A stretch of DNA of 62,778 nt, taken from Rhodospirillales bacterium (lineage in GTDB: Bacteria; Pseudomonadota; Alphaproteobacteria; Reyranellales; Reyranellaceae). Positions within the stretch are counted from its first letter, which is position 1. Every line of letters begins with the position of its first letter. The notes beneath the pieces are model-generated. The model was not told the origin of the DNA and searched no databases. It saw nothing but the letters and a program-made list of their open reading frames with translations. The position numbers and the translations under genes are program-made. The stretch covers positions 1-62,778 of the forward strand of contig JACPOB010000036.1 of the NCBI GenBank assembly GCA_016185145.1, written 5' to 3'. Below, one piece after another: positions 46,186-54,731 of this stretch.

Positions 46186-47346
46186 ATGCCGTACATCACC
46201 GAAGAGCGCCGCATGATCCAGGAGCAGGCGCGCGAATTCACCCTCAACGAGGTCCTGCCCGTCGCCAACAAGCTCGATCCCGAGAAGGGCGACATCCCGA
46301 TGGACCTGCGCGACAAGATGGCCGAGCTCGGCTACTTCGGCATCCTGATCCCCGAGAAGTACGGCGGGCTCGGCCTCGGCTGCTTCGAGTACTGCCTGGT
46401 CACCGAGGAGCTGTCGCGCGGCTGGATGAGCGTCGCCTCGCTGATCGCCCGCGGCAACCTGCTGATCGGCTCGCAGGAGATGAGCGAGGAGCAGCGCGCC
46501 CGCTACCTGCCGCGCATGGCGAACGGATCGTTCCTTGGCGCCTTCTCGATGTCCGAACCCAACGCCGGCTCCGACGTCGCCAACATCTCCTGCCGCGCCA
46601 GGAAGGATGGCTCGGGCTACCTGATCAGCGGCAATAAGTACTGGTGCACCTTCGCCGACGGCGCCGACTTCCTGATCATCATCGCGCGCACGTCGGATCC
46701 GCCGCCGGGCAAGCGCCACATGGGCCTCTCGATGTTCTTCGTCGAGAAGAAGCGCGGCACGCTGCCCAAGGGCATCAGCGGCGCGCCGATCCCCAAGATC
46801 GGCTACTTCGGCTGGAAGACGTACGAGCTGGCGTTCGACAACTTCCGCGTCGACGCCACCGACATGATCGGCGAGGAAGGCAAGGCCTTCTACTACGCCA
46901 CCTCGGGCCTCGAGACGGCGCGCGCCCACACCGCGGCCCGCGCCATCGGGCTCGCCCAAGGCGCGCTCGACGATTCCATCAAGTACGCCAACGATCGCCG
47001 GCAGTTCGACCGGCCGATCTCCGACTTCCAGGCGATCCGCTTCAAGATCGCCGAGATGGCGACCCAGATCGAGGCGGCGCGCCAGCTCAACTACTTCGTC
47101 TGCGAGCAGATCGACACCGGCCAGCGTTGCGACAAGGAAGCCTCGATGGTGAAGCTGTTTGCCTCGGAGATGGCCGAGCGCGTGTGCAGCGAGGGCATCC
47201 AGATCCACGGTGGCGCGGGCTACACCACCCTGCACGCCGTCGAGCGGCACTGGCGTGACGCGCGGTTGACCAAGATCTTCGAGGGCACCTCGGAGATCCA
47301 GAAGCGCATCATCTCCGACCGCCTGCTCGGCCGCGGGAGGAACTGA
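46186..47346 (+). CDS. Acyl-CoA dehydrogenase
   Basis: A 386-residue FAD flavoenzyme. The substrate/FAD segments are GAFSMSEPNAGSDVANISCR and YWCTFADGADFLIIIARTS. The ARAIGLAQGALDDSIKYAND region, RRQFDRPISDFQAI and GIQIHGGAGYTTLHAVERHWRD complete the family pattern. The catalytic Glu is expected in IFEGTSEIQ. With the flanking MaoC genes it suggests oxidation of a saturated acyl-CoA such as methylsuccinyl-CoA; the substrate is not proven. It overlaps the next ATG by one base. Confidence 0.92.
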   Translation: MPYITEERRMIQEQAREFTLNEVLPVANKLDPEKGDIPMDLRDKMAELGYFGILIPEKYGGLGLGCFEYCLVTEELSRGWMSVASLIARGNLLIGSQEMSEEQRARYLPRMANGSFLGAFSMSEPNAGSDVANISCRARKDGSGYLISGNKYWCTFADGADFLIIIARTSDPPPGKRHMGLSMFFVEKKRGTLPKGISGAPIPKIGYFGWKTYELAFDNFRVDATDMIGEEGKAFYYATSGLETARAHTAARAIGLAQGALDDSIKYANDRRQFDRPISDFQAIRFKIAEMATQIEAARQLNYFVCEQIDTGQRCDKEASMVKLFASEMAERVCSEGIQIHGGAGYTTLHAVERHWRDARLTKIFEGTSEIQKRIISDRLLGRGRN

Positions 47347-47825
47347 TGAAAGTCTCTGAATTCACCGGAAAGAACAATTACTTCGAGGACTTCACCGTTG
47401 GCGAGGTGCTGAAACACGCCCGCGGCAAAACCGTCGAGCCACTCGAGCAGGTGTGGATCACCAACGTCACCATGAACACCGCCGAAGGCCACTTCAACGA
47501 GCACCTGATGAAGTCGAGCCCGTGGGGCAAGCGGCTGGGCTTCGGCGGCGTCACCATCTCGATGTGCATAGGCCTCGCCGCCCAGGACACCGCCGAGAAC
47601 GCGCTGATGGAGATGGGGCTGCACAAGATCCGCCTGAAGGCGCCCGTCCATCACGGTGATACGCTTTATTGCTACTCCGAGGTGCTGGAGAAGACAGATG
47701 CAGAACAGCCCGACGCCGGCATCGTGCGCTTCAAGCATTACGGCGTGAACCAGCACGACAAGCATGTCTTCGAGGGCGAGCGCTGGGTGCTGATCAAGCG
47801 GCGCAGTCACTGGGGAGACAAGTGA
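47346..47825 (+). CDS. MaoC-like enoyl-CoA hydratase, second copy
   Basis: A 159-residue hot-dog protein only distantly similar to the first MaoC. It has NNYFEDFTVGEVLKHARGKT, MNTAEGHFNEHLMKSSPWGK as the active-site helix, and KAPVHHGDTLYCYSEVLEKT. The pair may act as two separate hydratases or as a heterodimer. The start codon overlaps the dehydrogenase stop (TGATG), so translation is coupled. Confidence 0.88.
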   Translation: MKVSEFTGKNNYFEDFTVGEVLKHARGKTVEPLEQVWITNVTMNTAEGHFNEHLMKSSPWGKRLGFGGVTISMCIGLAAQDTAENALMEMGLHKIRLKAPVHHGDTLYCYSEVLEKTDAEQPDAGIVRFKHYGVNQHDKHVFEGERWVLIKRRSHWGDK

Positions 47826-47842
47826 ACATGGAAACAACGCCT

Positions 47843-47974
47843 TCCTCCCCAAGCGAAGCTTGGGGAGGTGTCGGCGTCTTACGCCGACGGAGGGGTCATA
47901 AGCTTCGACTGAGGCCTTTTGACCCCTCCGTCCGCTTCGCGGACACCTCCCCACGCGTAGCGTGGGGAGGAAGG
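47843..47974. repeat. Family E element, copy E2, supplying a ribosome-binding site
   Basis: TTCCTCCCCAAGCGAAGCTT ... GCGTAGCGTGGGGAGGAAGG with GGAGGGGTCATAAGCTT inside. Its last bases, GGGGAGGAAGG, are the Shine-Dalgarno of the CoA transferase that starts at 47983. Confidence 0.85.
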
Positions 47975-47982
47975 CTCTGCTC

Positions 47983-49209
47983 ATGAGCGACGGGGCCCCT
48001 TTAGGCGCCCTCGACGGTGTGCGCATCGTCGATCTCACGCAGATGCTGGCCGGGCCGTTCTGCACCATGCTGCTGGCCGACCAGGGTGCCGAGATCATCA
48101 AGGTCGAGCCGCTCGACGGCGACCACACGCGCATCGTCGGGCCCTACCATGCCGACGACAGGCTGAAGGCCTTCGGCGGCTACTTCGCCTCGGTGAACCG
48201 CAACAAGAAGTCGATCGCCATCGACCTCAAGCAGCCCGAGGGCCGCGAGCTGGTGATGCGGCTCTGCGAGAATGCCGACGCCGTGGTCGAGAACTACCGC
48301 GGCGGCGTCATGGACCGGCTTGGCCTGGGCTACGAGACCCTGCACGAGCGCTTCCCCAAGCTGGTCTATGCCACCATCCGCGGCTTCGGCGACTGGCGCA
48401 CGGGCAAGAGCCCCTACACCGACTGGCCGGCCTACGACGTGGTGGCCCAGGCCTTCGGCGGCGTCATGGCCATCACCGGGCCCGACGCCCATACGCCGAT
48501 GAAGGTCGGCCCGGGCATCGGCGACCTGATGCCGGCCACCATGTGCGCCGTCGGCATCGTCAGCGCCATCCTGCGCGCCCACAAGACCGGCCGCGGCCAA
48601 TTCGTCGATGTCGGCATGGTCGACGCCATCCTGTCGATGTGCGAGCGCATCGTGCACCAGCATTCCTTCACCGGCGGCGTGCCGGTGCCGGAAGGCAACC
48701 ACCATCCCCTGCTCTGCCCGTTCGGCATGTTCCCGGCCAGGGACGGGCACGTCACCATCGCCGCCCACGCCGACACACACTTCCCGATCCTGTGCCGGCT
48801 GATCGGCCGGCCGGAGATGGGCACCGATCCGCGGCTCGCCACCGTGCAGGATCGCCGCGCAAACCAGGACGAGATCATCGCCGCCGTGTCGGCCTTCACC
48901 AGCCAACGCACCAAGGCCGAGCTTCTGGCCCATCTCGGCGGCCAGGTGCCGTTCGGCCCGGTCAACGACGTGCGCGACGTCTTCGCCAACCCGCACTTCG
49001 CCGCCCGTGACATGGTCGTGTCCGTACCCCATCCCGGCCTCGACGGCGAGATGAAGGTGGCCGGCGTCGCCATCAAGATGAGCGAGACGCCCGGCCGCGT
49101 GCGCCATCGCGCCCCCTTGCTGGGCGAGCACACCGATGAGTATCTGACCGGTCTTGGCCTCAGTGGCGCGGATATTGCGCGTCTGCGGGCCGAAAAGATC
49201 GTTGCCTGA
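47983..49209 (+). CDS. CaiB/BaiF family (type III) CoA transferase of the dicarboxylate module
   Basis: A 408-residue enzyme. GVRIVDLTQMLAGPFCTMLL, ADQGAEIIKVEP, VNRNKKSIAIDLKQPEG, ADAVVENYRGGVMDRLGLGY and a catalytic-Asp region QFVDVGMVDAILSMCE are present. The neighbours suggest a dicarboxylate such as itaconate, mesaconate or citramalate as acceptor, with succinyl-CoA or another CoA ester as donor. The ribosome-binding site lies in the end of repeat E2. The lyase gene follows after 11 nt. Confidence 0.92.
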   Translation: MSDGAPLGALDGVRIVDLTQMLAGPFCTMLLADQGAEIIKVEPLDGDHTRIVGPYHADDRLKAFGGYFASVNRNKKSIAIDLKQPEGRELVMRLCENADAVVENYRGGVMDRLGLGYETLHERFPKLVYATIRGFGDWRTGKSPYTDWPAYDVVAQAFGGVMAITGPDAHTPMKVGPGIGDLMPATMCAVGIVSAILRAHKTGRGQFVDVGMVDAILSMCERIVHQHSFTGGVPVPEGNHHPLLCPFGMFPARDGHVTIAAHADTHFPILCRLIGRPEMGTDPRLATVQDRRANQDEIIAAVSAFTSQRTKAELLAHLGGQVPFGPVNDVRDVFANPHFAARDMVVSVPHPGLDGEMKVAGVAIKMSETPGRVRHRAPLLGEHTDEYLTGLGLSGADIARLRAEKIVA

Positions 49210-49220
49210 GGAGATGTGAC

Positions 49221-50135
49221 ATGACCGACCGTCCGCGCCGCGCCCGCCGCGTACAGCTTTCCACGCCTGGTTCGAGCGAGAAGATGATGCAGAAGGCGTC
49301 GGAGTCGAAGGCCGACCATGTCTTCCTCGACCTCGAGGACGCCGTCGCCCCGAGCCAGAAGCGCGACGCCCGCAAGAAGATCGTCCAGGCGCTGAAGACG
49401 CTGAACTGGAAGGGCAAGACGCGCTGCGTGCGCATCAACGATCTCACCACCGAGTACGCCTTCGAAGACATCATCGAGGTGGTCGAGGGCGCGGGCGAGC
49501 ACCTCGACACCATCATGATGACCAAGGTGATGACGCCGGCCGACATCCTGTTCGCCGACAAGCTGCTGCACCAGCTCGAGAAGAAGCTGAAGCTCAAGAA
49601 CCGCATCGGCCTGGAAGCCCTGATCGAGGAGGTCGAGGGCATGCAGAACGTCGACGCCATCGCCAAGTCGACGCCGCGCCTGGAATGCCTGGTGTTCGGC
49701 ATGGGCGACTTCTCGGCCTCGATGGGCGTCACCAACAAGAACGTCGGCGAGACCGACGGCTATCCCGGCGACATCTGGCACTATGCCCGCTTCCGGCTGG
49801 TGATGGCCTGCCGCGCCGCCGGCATCGACCCGGTCGACGGACCGTTCGCCGACTTCAAGAACCCCGAGGCCTACCGCGAGGAGTGCCGGCGCTCGATGAT
49901 CCTGGGGTGCGTCGGCAAGTGGGCGATCCATCCGTCGCAGATCGAGCATGCGCTGGAAATCTACTCGCCGAAACCGGAGGATGTCGCGCGGGCAAGAAAG
50001 CTCGAGAAGGCCTATGCCGAGGCCGAAGCCCAGGGCCTGGGCGCGATCAACGTCGATGGAATCATGGTCGACGTCGCCTCGATCCGCATCCTGCGCAACA
50101 CGATCCTGAACAAGGCCGACCTGTTCGGGATGTAG
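49221..50135 (+). CDS. HpcH/HpaI-CitE family lyase (malyl-/citramalyl-CoA lyase-like)
   Basis: A 304-residue TIM-barrel lyase. RRVQLSTPGSSEKMMQKAS, HVFLDLEDAVAPSQKRDARK, the Mg-binding Glu in IGLEALIEEVEG and FGMGDFSASMGV are typical of L-malyl-CoA/beta-methylmalyl-CoA and citramalyl-CoA lyases. It would cleave the hydroxyacyl-CoA to acetyl-CoA plus pyruvate, or propionyl-CoA plus glyoxylate. GAGGAG precedes the ATG. It is the last gene of the module. Confidence 0.9.
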   Translation: MTDRPRRARRVQLSTPGSSEKMMQKASESKADHVFLDLEDAVAPSQKRDARKKIVQALKTLNWKGKTRCVRINDLTTEYAFEDIIEVVEGAGEHLDTIMMTKVMTPADILFADKLLHQLEKKLKLKNRIGLEALIEEVEGMQNVDAIAKSTPRLECLVFGMGDFSASMGVTNKNVGETDGYPGDIWHYARFRLVMACRAAGIDPVDGPFADFKNPEAYREECRRSMILGCVGKWAIHPSQIEHALEIYSPKPEDVARARKLEKAYAEAEAQGLGAINVDGIMVDVASIRILRNTILNKADLFGM

Positions 50136-50153
50136 GTCGTCGTTCAGTGCCCC

Positions 50154-50263
50154 ACCTCACCCTGAGGGCGCACGAAGTGCGCGTCTCGAAGGGTGGCCAC
50201 GAGCACCGTGTCTGCTGCCCATCCTTCGAGACGCGCGCCTTCGGCGCGCTCCTCAGGATGAGG
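50154..50263. repeat. Family B element, copy B5
   Basis: CTCACCCTGAGGGCGCACGA...CGTCTCGAAGGGTGG and CATCCTTCGAGACGCGCGCC...CTCCTCAGGATGAGG. It lies between the lyase and MFS genes. Confidence 0.85.
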
Positions 50264-50279
50264 TGCGCCGGGTAGCCTG

Positions 50280-51473
50280 ATGAGCCGCGCGATCCTCCCC
50301 GTGGCCGCCATGCTGGCCATCCAGGCGATGATCTCGGTCTGCGTGCTGGCGCTCGGCGTCATGATGCCGGCGGTCGCCAAGGACCTCGCGATCGACCCGA
50401 AGCTGGTCGGCATCTTCACCGCCATCATCTACGTCGTCGCCGCCGTCCTGGCGCTGGTCGCCGCCGGGCCGATCGTGCGCCTGGGCGCGGTGCGCGTCTG
50501 CCAGTTCGCCCTGCTGATGGCGGCGATCGGGCTCGCCTTCAATGCCCTGGCGCTGGTGGCGGCAACGGTCATCGCCGTGATCTTCATCGGCGCCGCGCAA
50601 GGCCCGATCAACCCGGCCTCCGCGCACGTGCTGGCCCAGCGCGTCCCGCGCGAATGGTTCGGCTTGGTGTTCTCGTTGAAGCAGACCGGCGTGCCCATCG
50701 GCTTCGCCCTGGCCGGCCTCGTCTTCCCTTTCCTGATGGCGCATGTCGGATGGCGCGGCGCCAGCCTGGTCGCGGCGGCCATGGCCGTCGCGGCAATCCT
50801 GGTCGTCGAGCTGCTGCGCTCGCGCATCGACGTCGTGGTCGCCTCCGGCCGGCCGTCGGCCGGCATCTGGCGCTCGGTCCGCTTCGTGCTGGGGCACGCC
50901 CAATTGCGCGTGCTGGGCTGGTCGGCCCTCGTTTACGTCATCGCCCAGCACACCTTCACCTTCTATCTCGTGACCTATCTCTACGAGCATTGCGGCCTCA
51001 GCATCGCCCGCGCCGGCCTGCTGCTGGCGCTGTCGCAGCTCGCCGGCACGGCGATGCGGCTGGTAAACGGCGCCGTCGGCGACCGCATCCCGCGCATGCT
51101 GGTGCTGGGCTGGACCGGCCTCGCCATGACCCTGGGCTGCGTCGCCATCGGCCTCATCGAGGCCGACACGCCGTTCTGGCTGATCACGCTCGTCGTGATC
51201 GGCTACGGCTCGGTGGTCATCAGCTGGAACGGCACGTCGCAGGCCGAGTTCGCCCATCTCTCGCCGCCCGGAGAGACGGCGGCAGTCGCCGCGGTGCAGA
51301 CCTCCCTCGCCTTCTCCGGCGCCGTGTTCGGCCCGCCGCTCTTCGCGCTGATCTCCTCGGCCGTCAGCTATCGCGCGGCCTTCTTCGCCGTCGCCGGCTG
51401 CGTCCTCGCTGCGGCCGTCTGGCAGCTTTCAGCAGCGCGCTGGGGGCGCGCGACTCCAGTCGCGCGTCTTTAG
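50280..51473 (+). CDS. MFS transporter
   Basis: A 397-residue membrane protein with 12 predicted helices. The cytoplasmic loop motif between helices 2 and 3 is reduced (GPIVRLGAVRVCQ), and AQGPINPASAHVLAQRVPRE and VFSLKQTGVPIGFALAGLVF are seen in carboxylate/metabolite MFS carriers. It follows the CoA module and may import its substrate (inference). The last 11 residues (RWGRATPVARL) and the stop codon are read from the left arm of repeat C4. Confidence 0.88.
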   Translation: MSRAILPVAAMLAIQAMISVCVLALGVMMPAVAKDLAIDPKLVGIFTAIIYVVAAVLALVAAGPIVRLGAVRVCQFALLMAAIGLAFNALALVAATVIAVIFIGAAQGPINPASAHVLAQRVPREWFGLVFSLKQTGVPIGFALAGLVFPFLMAHVGWRGASLVAAAMAVAAILVVELLRSRIDVVVASGRPSAGIWRSVRFVLGHAQLRVLGWSALVYVIAQHTFTFYLVTYLYEHCGLSIARAGLLLALSQLAGTAMRLVNGAVGDRIPRMLVLGWTGLAMTLGCVAIGLIEADTPFWLITLVVIGYGSVVISWNGTSQAEFAHLSPPGETAAVAAVQTSLAFSGAVFGPPLFALISSAVSYRAAFFAVAGCVLAAAVWQLSAARWGRATPVARL

Positions 51474-51516
51474 CTGCAGCCAAGAAGATCGCGCCACTGG
51501 AGTGGCGCGCCCCCAG
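51439..51516. repeat. Family C element, copy C4
   Basis: Left arm GCTGGGGGCGCGCGACTCCA and right arm CACTGGAGTGGCGCGCCCCC flank a short AT-richer centre. It lies between the convergent MFS and Bug genes. Its left arm is inside the MFS coding sequence; its right arm ends 1 nt before the Bug stop. Confidence 0.88.
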
Positions 51517-51517
51517 C

Positions 51518-52483
51518 CTAAGGCTCCTGCATCCCCGCGACGGTGACGATCTCGCCCCACTTCTTGGTCTCGCTGGCCTGGAAGGCGGCGAGTTCCTCCG
51601 GCGTGCCGGGGAACGGGACGCCGTAGGTCGTGCGCGTCAGCGTGAGGTAGCTCTCCGACTTCATCGCCTCTCGGATCAGGGCGTTCAGCCTTTCGACGAT
51701 GGGCTTCGGCGTGCCGGCGGGAACGTAGGCCGCGGTCCAGGCCCACATCTCGAAGCCGGGCACCGTCGAATCGACCGTCGGGAACTGCTCCAGCCCGGGG
51801 ATGGGCTTCTTGCTGGTCACGCCGATGCCGCGGGCGCGGCCGTCGAGCACCGCCGGCAGCCCGGCCGTGAAATCCGAGAAGATGATGTCGATGCGGCCGC
51901 CCAAAAGGTCGCTGACGGCCTGCGGTTGGGTTTTGTAGGGCACGCCCAAGACGTCGATCTTGGCCATGACCCGGAACAGCTCGGCGCCGCCGCGGCTGGA
52001 ACCGTTGCCGCTGCCGAAGGAGAGCTTGCCCGGCTCCTTCTTGGCCAGCGCAATGAACTCGGCCACGGTCTTCACCGGCAGCTCGTTCTTCACCATGACG
52101 ATCTGCGCGCCCAGGGTCAGGCCGCAGACCGGCGCAAAACTCTTCACCGGATCGTAGGTCAGCGACTTGTAGACGTGCTGGTTGATCGCCTGCGTGGTCT
52201 GGGTGGTGATGAACATCGTGTAGCCGTCGGGTGCCGCGGTGGCCGCGGCCTGGGCGCCGATCTGGCCCTCGGCGCCGGGCTTGTTCTCGATCACGACCGA
52301 CTGGCCGGTGAGCTTGCCGAGCTCGTTGGCGATCACGCGCGCCACGGTATCCGTGGCGGTGCCGGGCCCGAACGGCGCGATGACGCGTATCGGCTTGGAT
52401 GGGAAATTCTGCGCCGATGCCCGCCCCGTCGCGGCCAATGCACCGGCCGTCGCGATCACGGCCCGCCTGCCGAGCACCTTCAT
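51518..52483 (-). CDS. Bug family (tripartite tricarboxylate transporter) substrate-binding protein
   Basis: A 321-residue periplasmic protein with signal peptide MKVLGRRAVIATAGALAATG. FPSKPIRVIAPFGPGTATDT, GQSVVIENKPGAEGQIGAQA, DGYTMFITT and FGSGNGSSRGGAELF are the Bug family pattern. Bug proteins bind carboxylates and related metabolites. No TctA/TctB membrane genes are adjacent. Its ATG overlaps the stop of the small gene at 52480 (ATGA). Confidence 0.93.
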   Translation of the reverse strand: MKVLGRRAVIATAGALAATGRASAQNFPSKPIRVIAPFGPGTATDTVARVIANELGKLTGQSVVIENKPGAEGQIGAQAAATAAPDGYTMFITTQTTQAINQHVYKSLTYDPVKSFAPVCGLTLGAQIVMVKNELPVKTVAEFIALAKKEPGKLSFGSGNGSSRGGAELFRVMAKIDVLGVPYKTQPQAVSDLLGGRIDIIFSDFTAGLPAVLDGRARGIGVTSKKPIPGLEQFPTVDSTVPGFEMWAWTAAYVPAGTPKPIVERLNALIREAMKSESYLTLTRTTYGVPFPGTPEELAAFQASETKKWGEIVTVAGMQEP

Positions 52484-52698
52484 CCAGTCCTTCCTTTCGT
52501 CTTCTTCTCCGGCTCGTCGGCGAGATAGTGCCGTTCACCCGTGCGCGGATTGTAGAACACGCCGACCGCCTTACCAGTGTCGGGATCGATGAAGCGCTCT
52601 GCAGTTTTGCTCCAGCCCGCGCCGGCCTTTCGCGTAGCAATGGCTTGTAGACCACGCGCTCGAGCAGCGCGCCGACCGCGATGGTGCGATGCGATCAC
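52480..52698 (-). CDS. Small hypothetical protein coupled to YbjQ and Bug genes
   Basis: A 72-residue basic protein with RFIDPDTGKAVGVFYNPRTG followed by ERHYLADEP. The GTG start (52698) overlaps the YbjQ stop by GTGA, and its stop overlaps the Bug ATG by ATGA, so it is translated between them. No family is recognised. The D-P-x-T-G-K/x-P-R-T-G-E repeat-like pattern could form a short beta-hairpin. Coupling supports a real gene. Confidence 0.55.
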   Translation of the reverse strand: MIASHHRGRRAARARGLQAIATRKAGAGWSKTAERFIDPDTGKAVGVFYNPRTGERHYLADEPEKKTKGRTG

Positions 52699-53021
52699 GA
52701 TCCCTGCGGCTCGATCACCGCCGCCGTGCCGTAGGCCACGATCTCGCTCATGGTCTCGCCGATCTCCGAGGAATCGAAGCGCATGACCAGGATGGCGTTG
52801 GCGCCCATGGCCGTCGCGTTGGCAACCATGCGGTCGGTGGCGTGACGGCGCGCCTCCTCCAGCATCTGGGTGTACTCGTGGATCTCGCCGCCGACGATGG
52901 AGCGCAGGCCGGCGACGATGTTGCCGCCGATGCCGCGGCTGCGCACGACCACGCCGAAGACCTGGCCCAGGGTGGTCGCGACCCGGTGGCCCGCAATGTT
53001 TTCTGTCGTGGCGATGATCAT
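52695..53021 (-). CDS. YbjQ/UPF0145 family protein
   Basis: A 108-residue cytosolic protein. MIIATTENIAGHRVATTLGQ, VVVRSRGIGGNIVAGLRSIV, GGEIHEYTQMLEEARRHATD and ANAILVMRFDSSEIG match the whole YbjQ/heavy-metal-binding-annotated family. These form pentamers, and the function is unknown. It is the first gene of a three-gene coupled unit with the small protein and the Bug binding protein. Confidence 0.92.
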   Translation of the reverse strand: MIIATTENIAGHRVATTLGQVFGVVVRSRGIGGNIVAGLRSIVGGEIHEYTQMLEEARRHATDRMVANATAMGANAILVMRFDSSEIGETMSEIVAYGTAAVIEPQGS

Positions 53022-53121
53022 GAAGCGCCCTTTCGCAAGCTGATCTGACGAACCGCGGCCAGCCTACGCTGCCCCAGCCGGGGGTGGTAGCGTTCGGGCA
53101 ACAAGGAACGGAGGAAACGAG

Positions 53122-54717
53122 ATGCGTGGTTGGATCGCCGCCTTGTCGGCCGTCATTGTCGCCGCCGGCAGCGTGTCGGCCTTGTCGCCGGCCTGGGCCC
53201 AGAAGGCCGGCGGCAACCTGCGCGTCACGCACCGCGACAACCCGCCCAGCGCCTCGATCCACGAGGAGGCGACGATCTCGACGGTCATGCCCTTCATGTC
53301 GATCTACAACAATCTTGTCGTCTTCGATCCCAAGTCCAAGCAGAACGCGCCGGACGCGATCGTCCCCGACCTCGCAACCGAATGGAAATGGAGCGACGAC
53401 GGCACCAAGCTCACCTTCAAGCTGCGCGACGGCGTGAAGTGGCACGACGGCAAGCCCTTCACCAGCGCCGACGTGAAGTGCACCTGGGACATGCTGATCT
53501 CGCCTGAGAGCAAGCTGCGCAAGAACCCGCGCAAGTCGTGGTGGTTCAACCTCAAGGAGGTCACGGTGAACGGCGACCAGGAGGTCACCTTCCACCTTGG
53601 TCGGCCGCAGCCCTCGGTCCTGACCATGCTGGCCGGCGCCTTCTCGCCGGTCTATCCCTGCCACGTGCCTGTGGCGCAGATGCGCACCAAGCCGATCGGC
53701 ACCGGCCCCTTCAAGTTCGTCGAGCTGAAGCAGAACGAATCGATGAAGGTGGTGCGCAACCCCGACTACTGGAAGAAGGGCAGGCCCTACCTCGATTCGA
53801 TCGAGTTCAGCATCATCCCCAATCGCGCCACCTCGGCGCTGGCCTTCACCGCCGGCAAGGCCGACATGACCTTCACCGCCGAGATCGCGGCGCCCGCGCT
53901 GAAGGACCTCAAGACGCAGGCGCCGTGGGCGATCTGCGAAATGCTGCCGACCAACACCCAGGCCAACCTGCTGGTCAACCGCGACAAGCCGCCGTTCGAC
54001 GACGCGCGCGTGCGCAAGGCGATGGTGCTGGCGATCGACCGCGACTCCTTCACCCACATCATCGGCCAAGGCACGAACCGCATCGGCGGCACCATGCTGC
54101 CGCCGCCGGAAGGCCGCTGGGGCATGCCGGCGGAATACCTCGCCACGGTCGCGGGCTATGGCGCCGACCATGAAAAGGCGCGCGCCGAAGGCCGCAAGAT
54201 CATGGCCGAGCTGGGCTACAGCGCCGACAAGCCGCTCAGGATCAAGGTCTCGACCCGCAATATCCCGACCTACCGCGACCAGGCTGTGATCCTGATCGAC
54301 CACCTCAAGCACGTCTTCATCCAGGGTGAACTGGAGCCGCTGGACACGGCGGTCTGGTACAACCGCATGGTCCGCAAGGACTACACCGTGGGCATGAACG
54401 TCCAGGGTGTCGGCATCGACGATCCGGACGTGGTCTTCTACGAGACCTTCAGCTGCGGCTCGGAGCGCAACTACACCAACTATTGCAATCCCGAGCTCGA
54501 GAAGCTGTTCGAGCAGCAGTCGCGGATGCAGGACGGGGCCGAACGGCGCAAGCTCGTCTGGGAGATCGACAAAAAGTTACAGGAAGATGGCGCCCGACCC
54601 GTGATACAGCACGACTGGGGCGCCACCTGCTGGCGGCCCGAGGTCAAGGGACTGAACCTCGCCATAAACACGATCTATAATCACTGGCGGTTCGAGGACG
54701 TTTGGCTCGACCGCTAG
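53122..54717 (+). CDS. Peptide/nickel-type ABC transporter substrate-binding protein (SBP_bac_5)
   Basis: A 531-residue periplasmic protein with signal peptide MRGWIAALSAVIVAAGSVSA ending LSPAWAQ. PDLATEWKWSDDGTKLTFKL, RDGVKWHDGKPFTSADV, and GTGPFKFVELKQNESMKVVRNPDYW are diagnostic. No permease or ATPase genes of the Dpp/Opp type are nearby. GGAGGAAACGAG precedes the ATG. The GST-like gene follows 14 nt after the stop. Confidence 0.92.
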   Translation: MRGWIAALSAVIVAAGSVSALSPAWAQKAGGNLRVTHRDNPPSASIHEEATISTVMPFMSIYNNLVVFDPKSKQNAPDAIVPDLATEWKWSDDGTKLTFKLRDGVKWHDGKPFTSADVKCTWDMLISPESKLRKNPRKSWWFNLKEVTVNGDQEVTFHLGRPQPSVLTMLAGAFSPVYPCHVPVAQMRTKPIGTGPFKFVELKQNESMKVVRNPDYWKKGRPYLDSIEFSIIPNRATSALAFTAGKADMTFTAEIAAPALKDLKTQAPWAICEMLPTNTQANLLVNRDKPPFDDARVRKAMVLAIDRDSFTHIIGQGTNRIGGTMLPPPEGRWGMPAEYLATVAGYGADHEKARAEGRKIMAELGYSADKPLRIKVSTRNIPTYRDQAVILIDHLKHVFIQGELEPLDTAVWYNRMVRKDYTVGMNVQGVGIDDPDVVFYETFSCGSERNYTNYCNPELEKLFEQQSRMQDGAERRKLVWEIDKKLQEDGARPVIQHDWGATCWRPEVKGLNLAINTIYNHWRFEDVWLDR

Positions 54718-54731
54718 ACACGGAGGCATCG

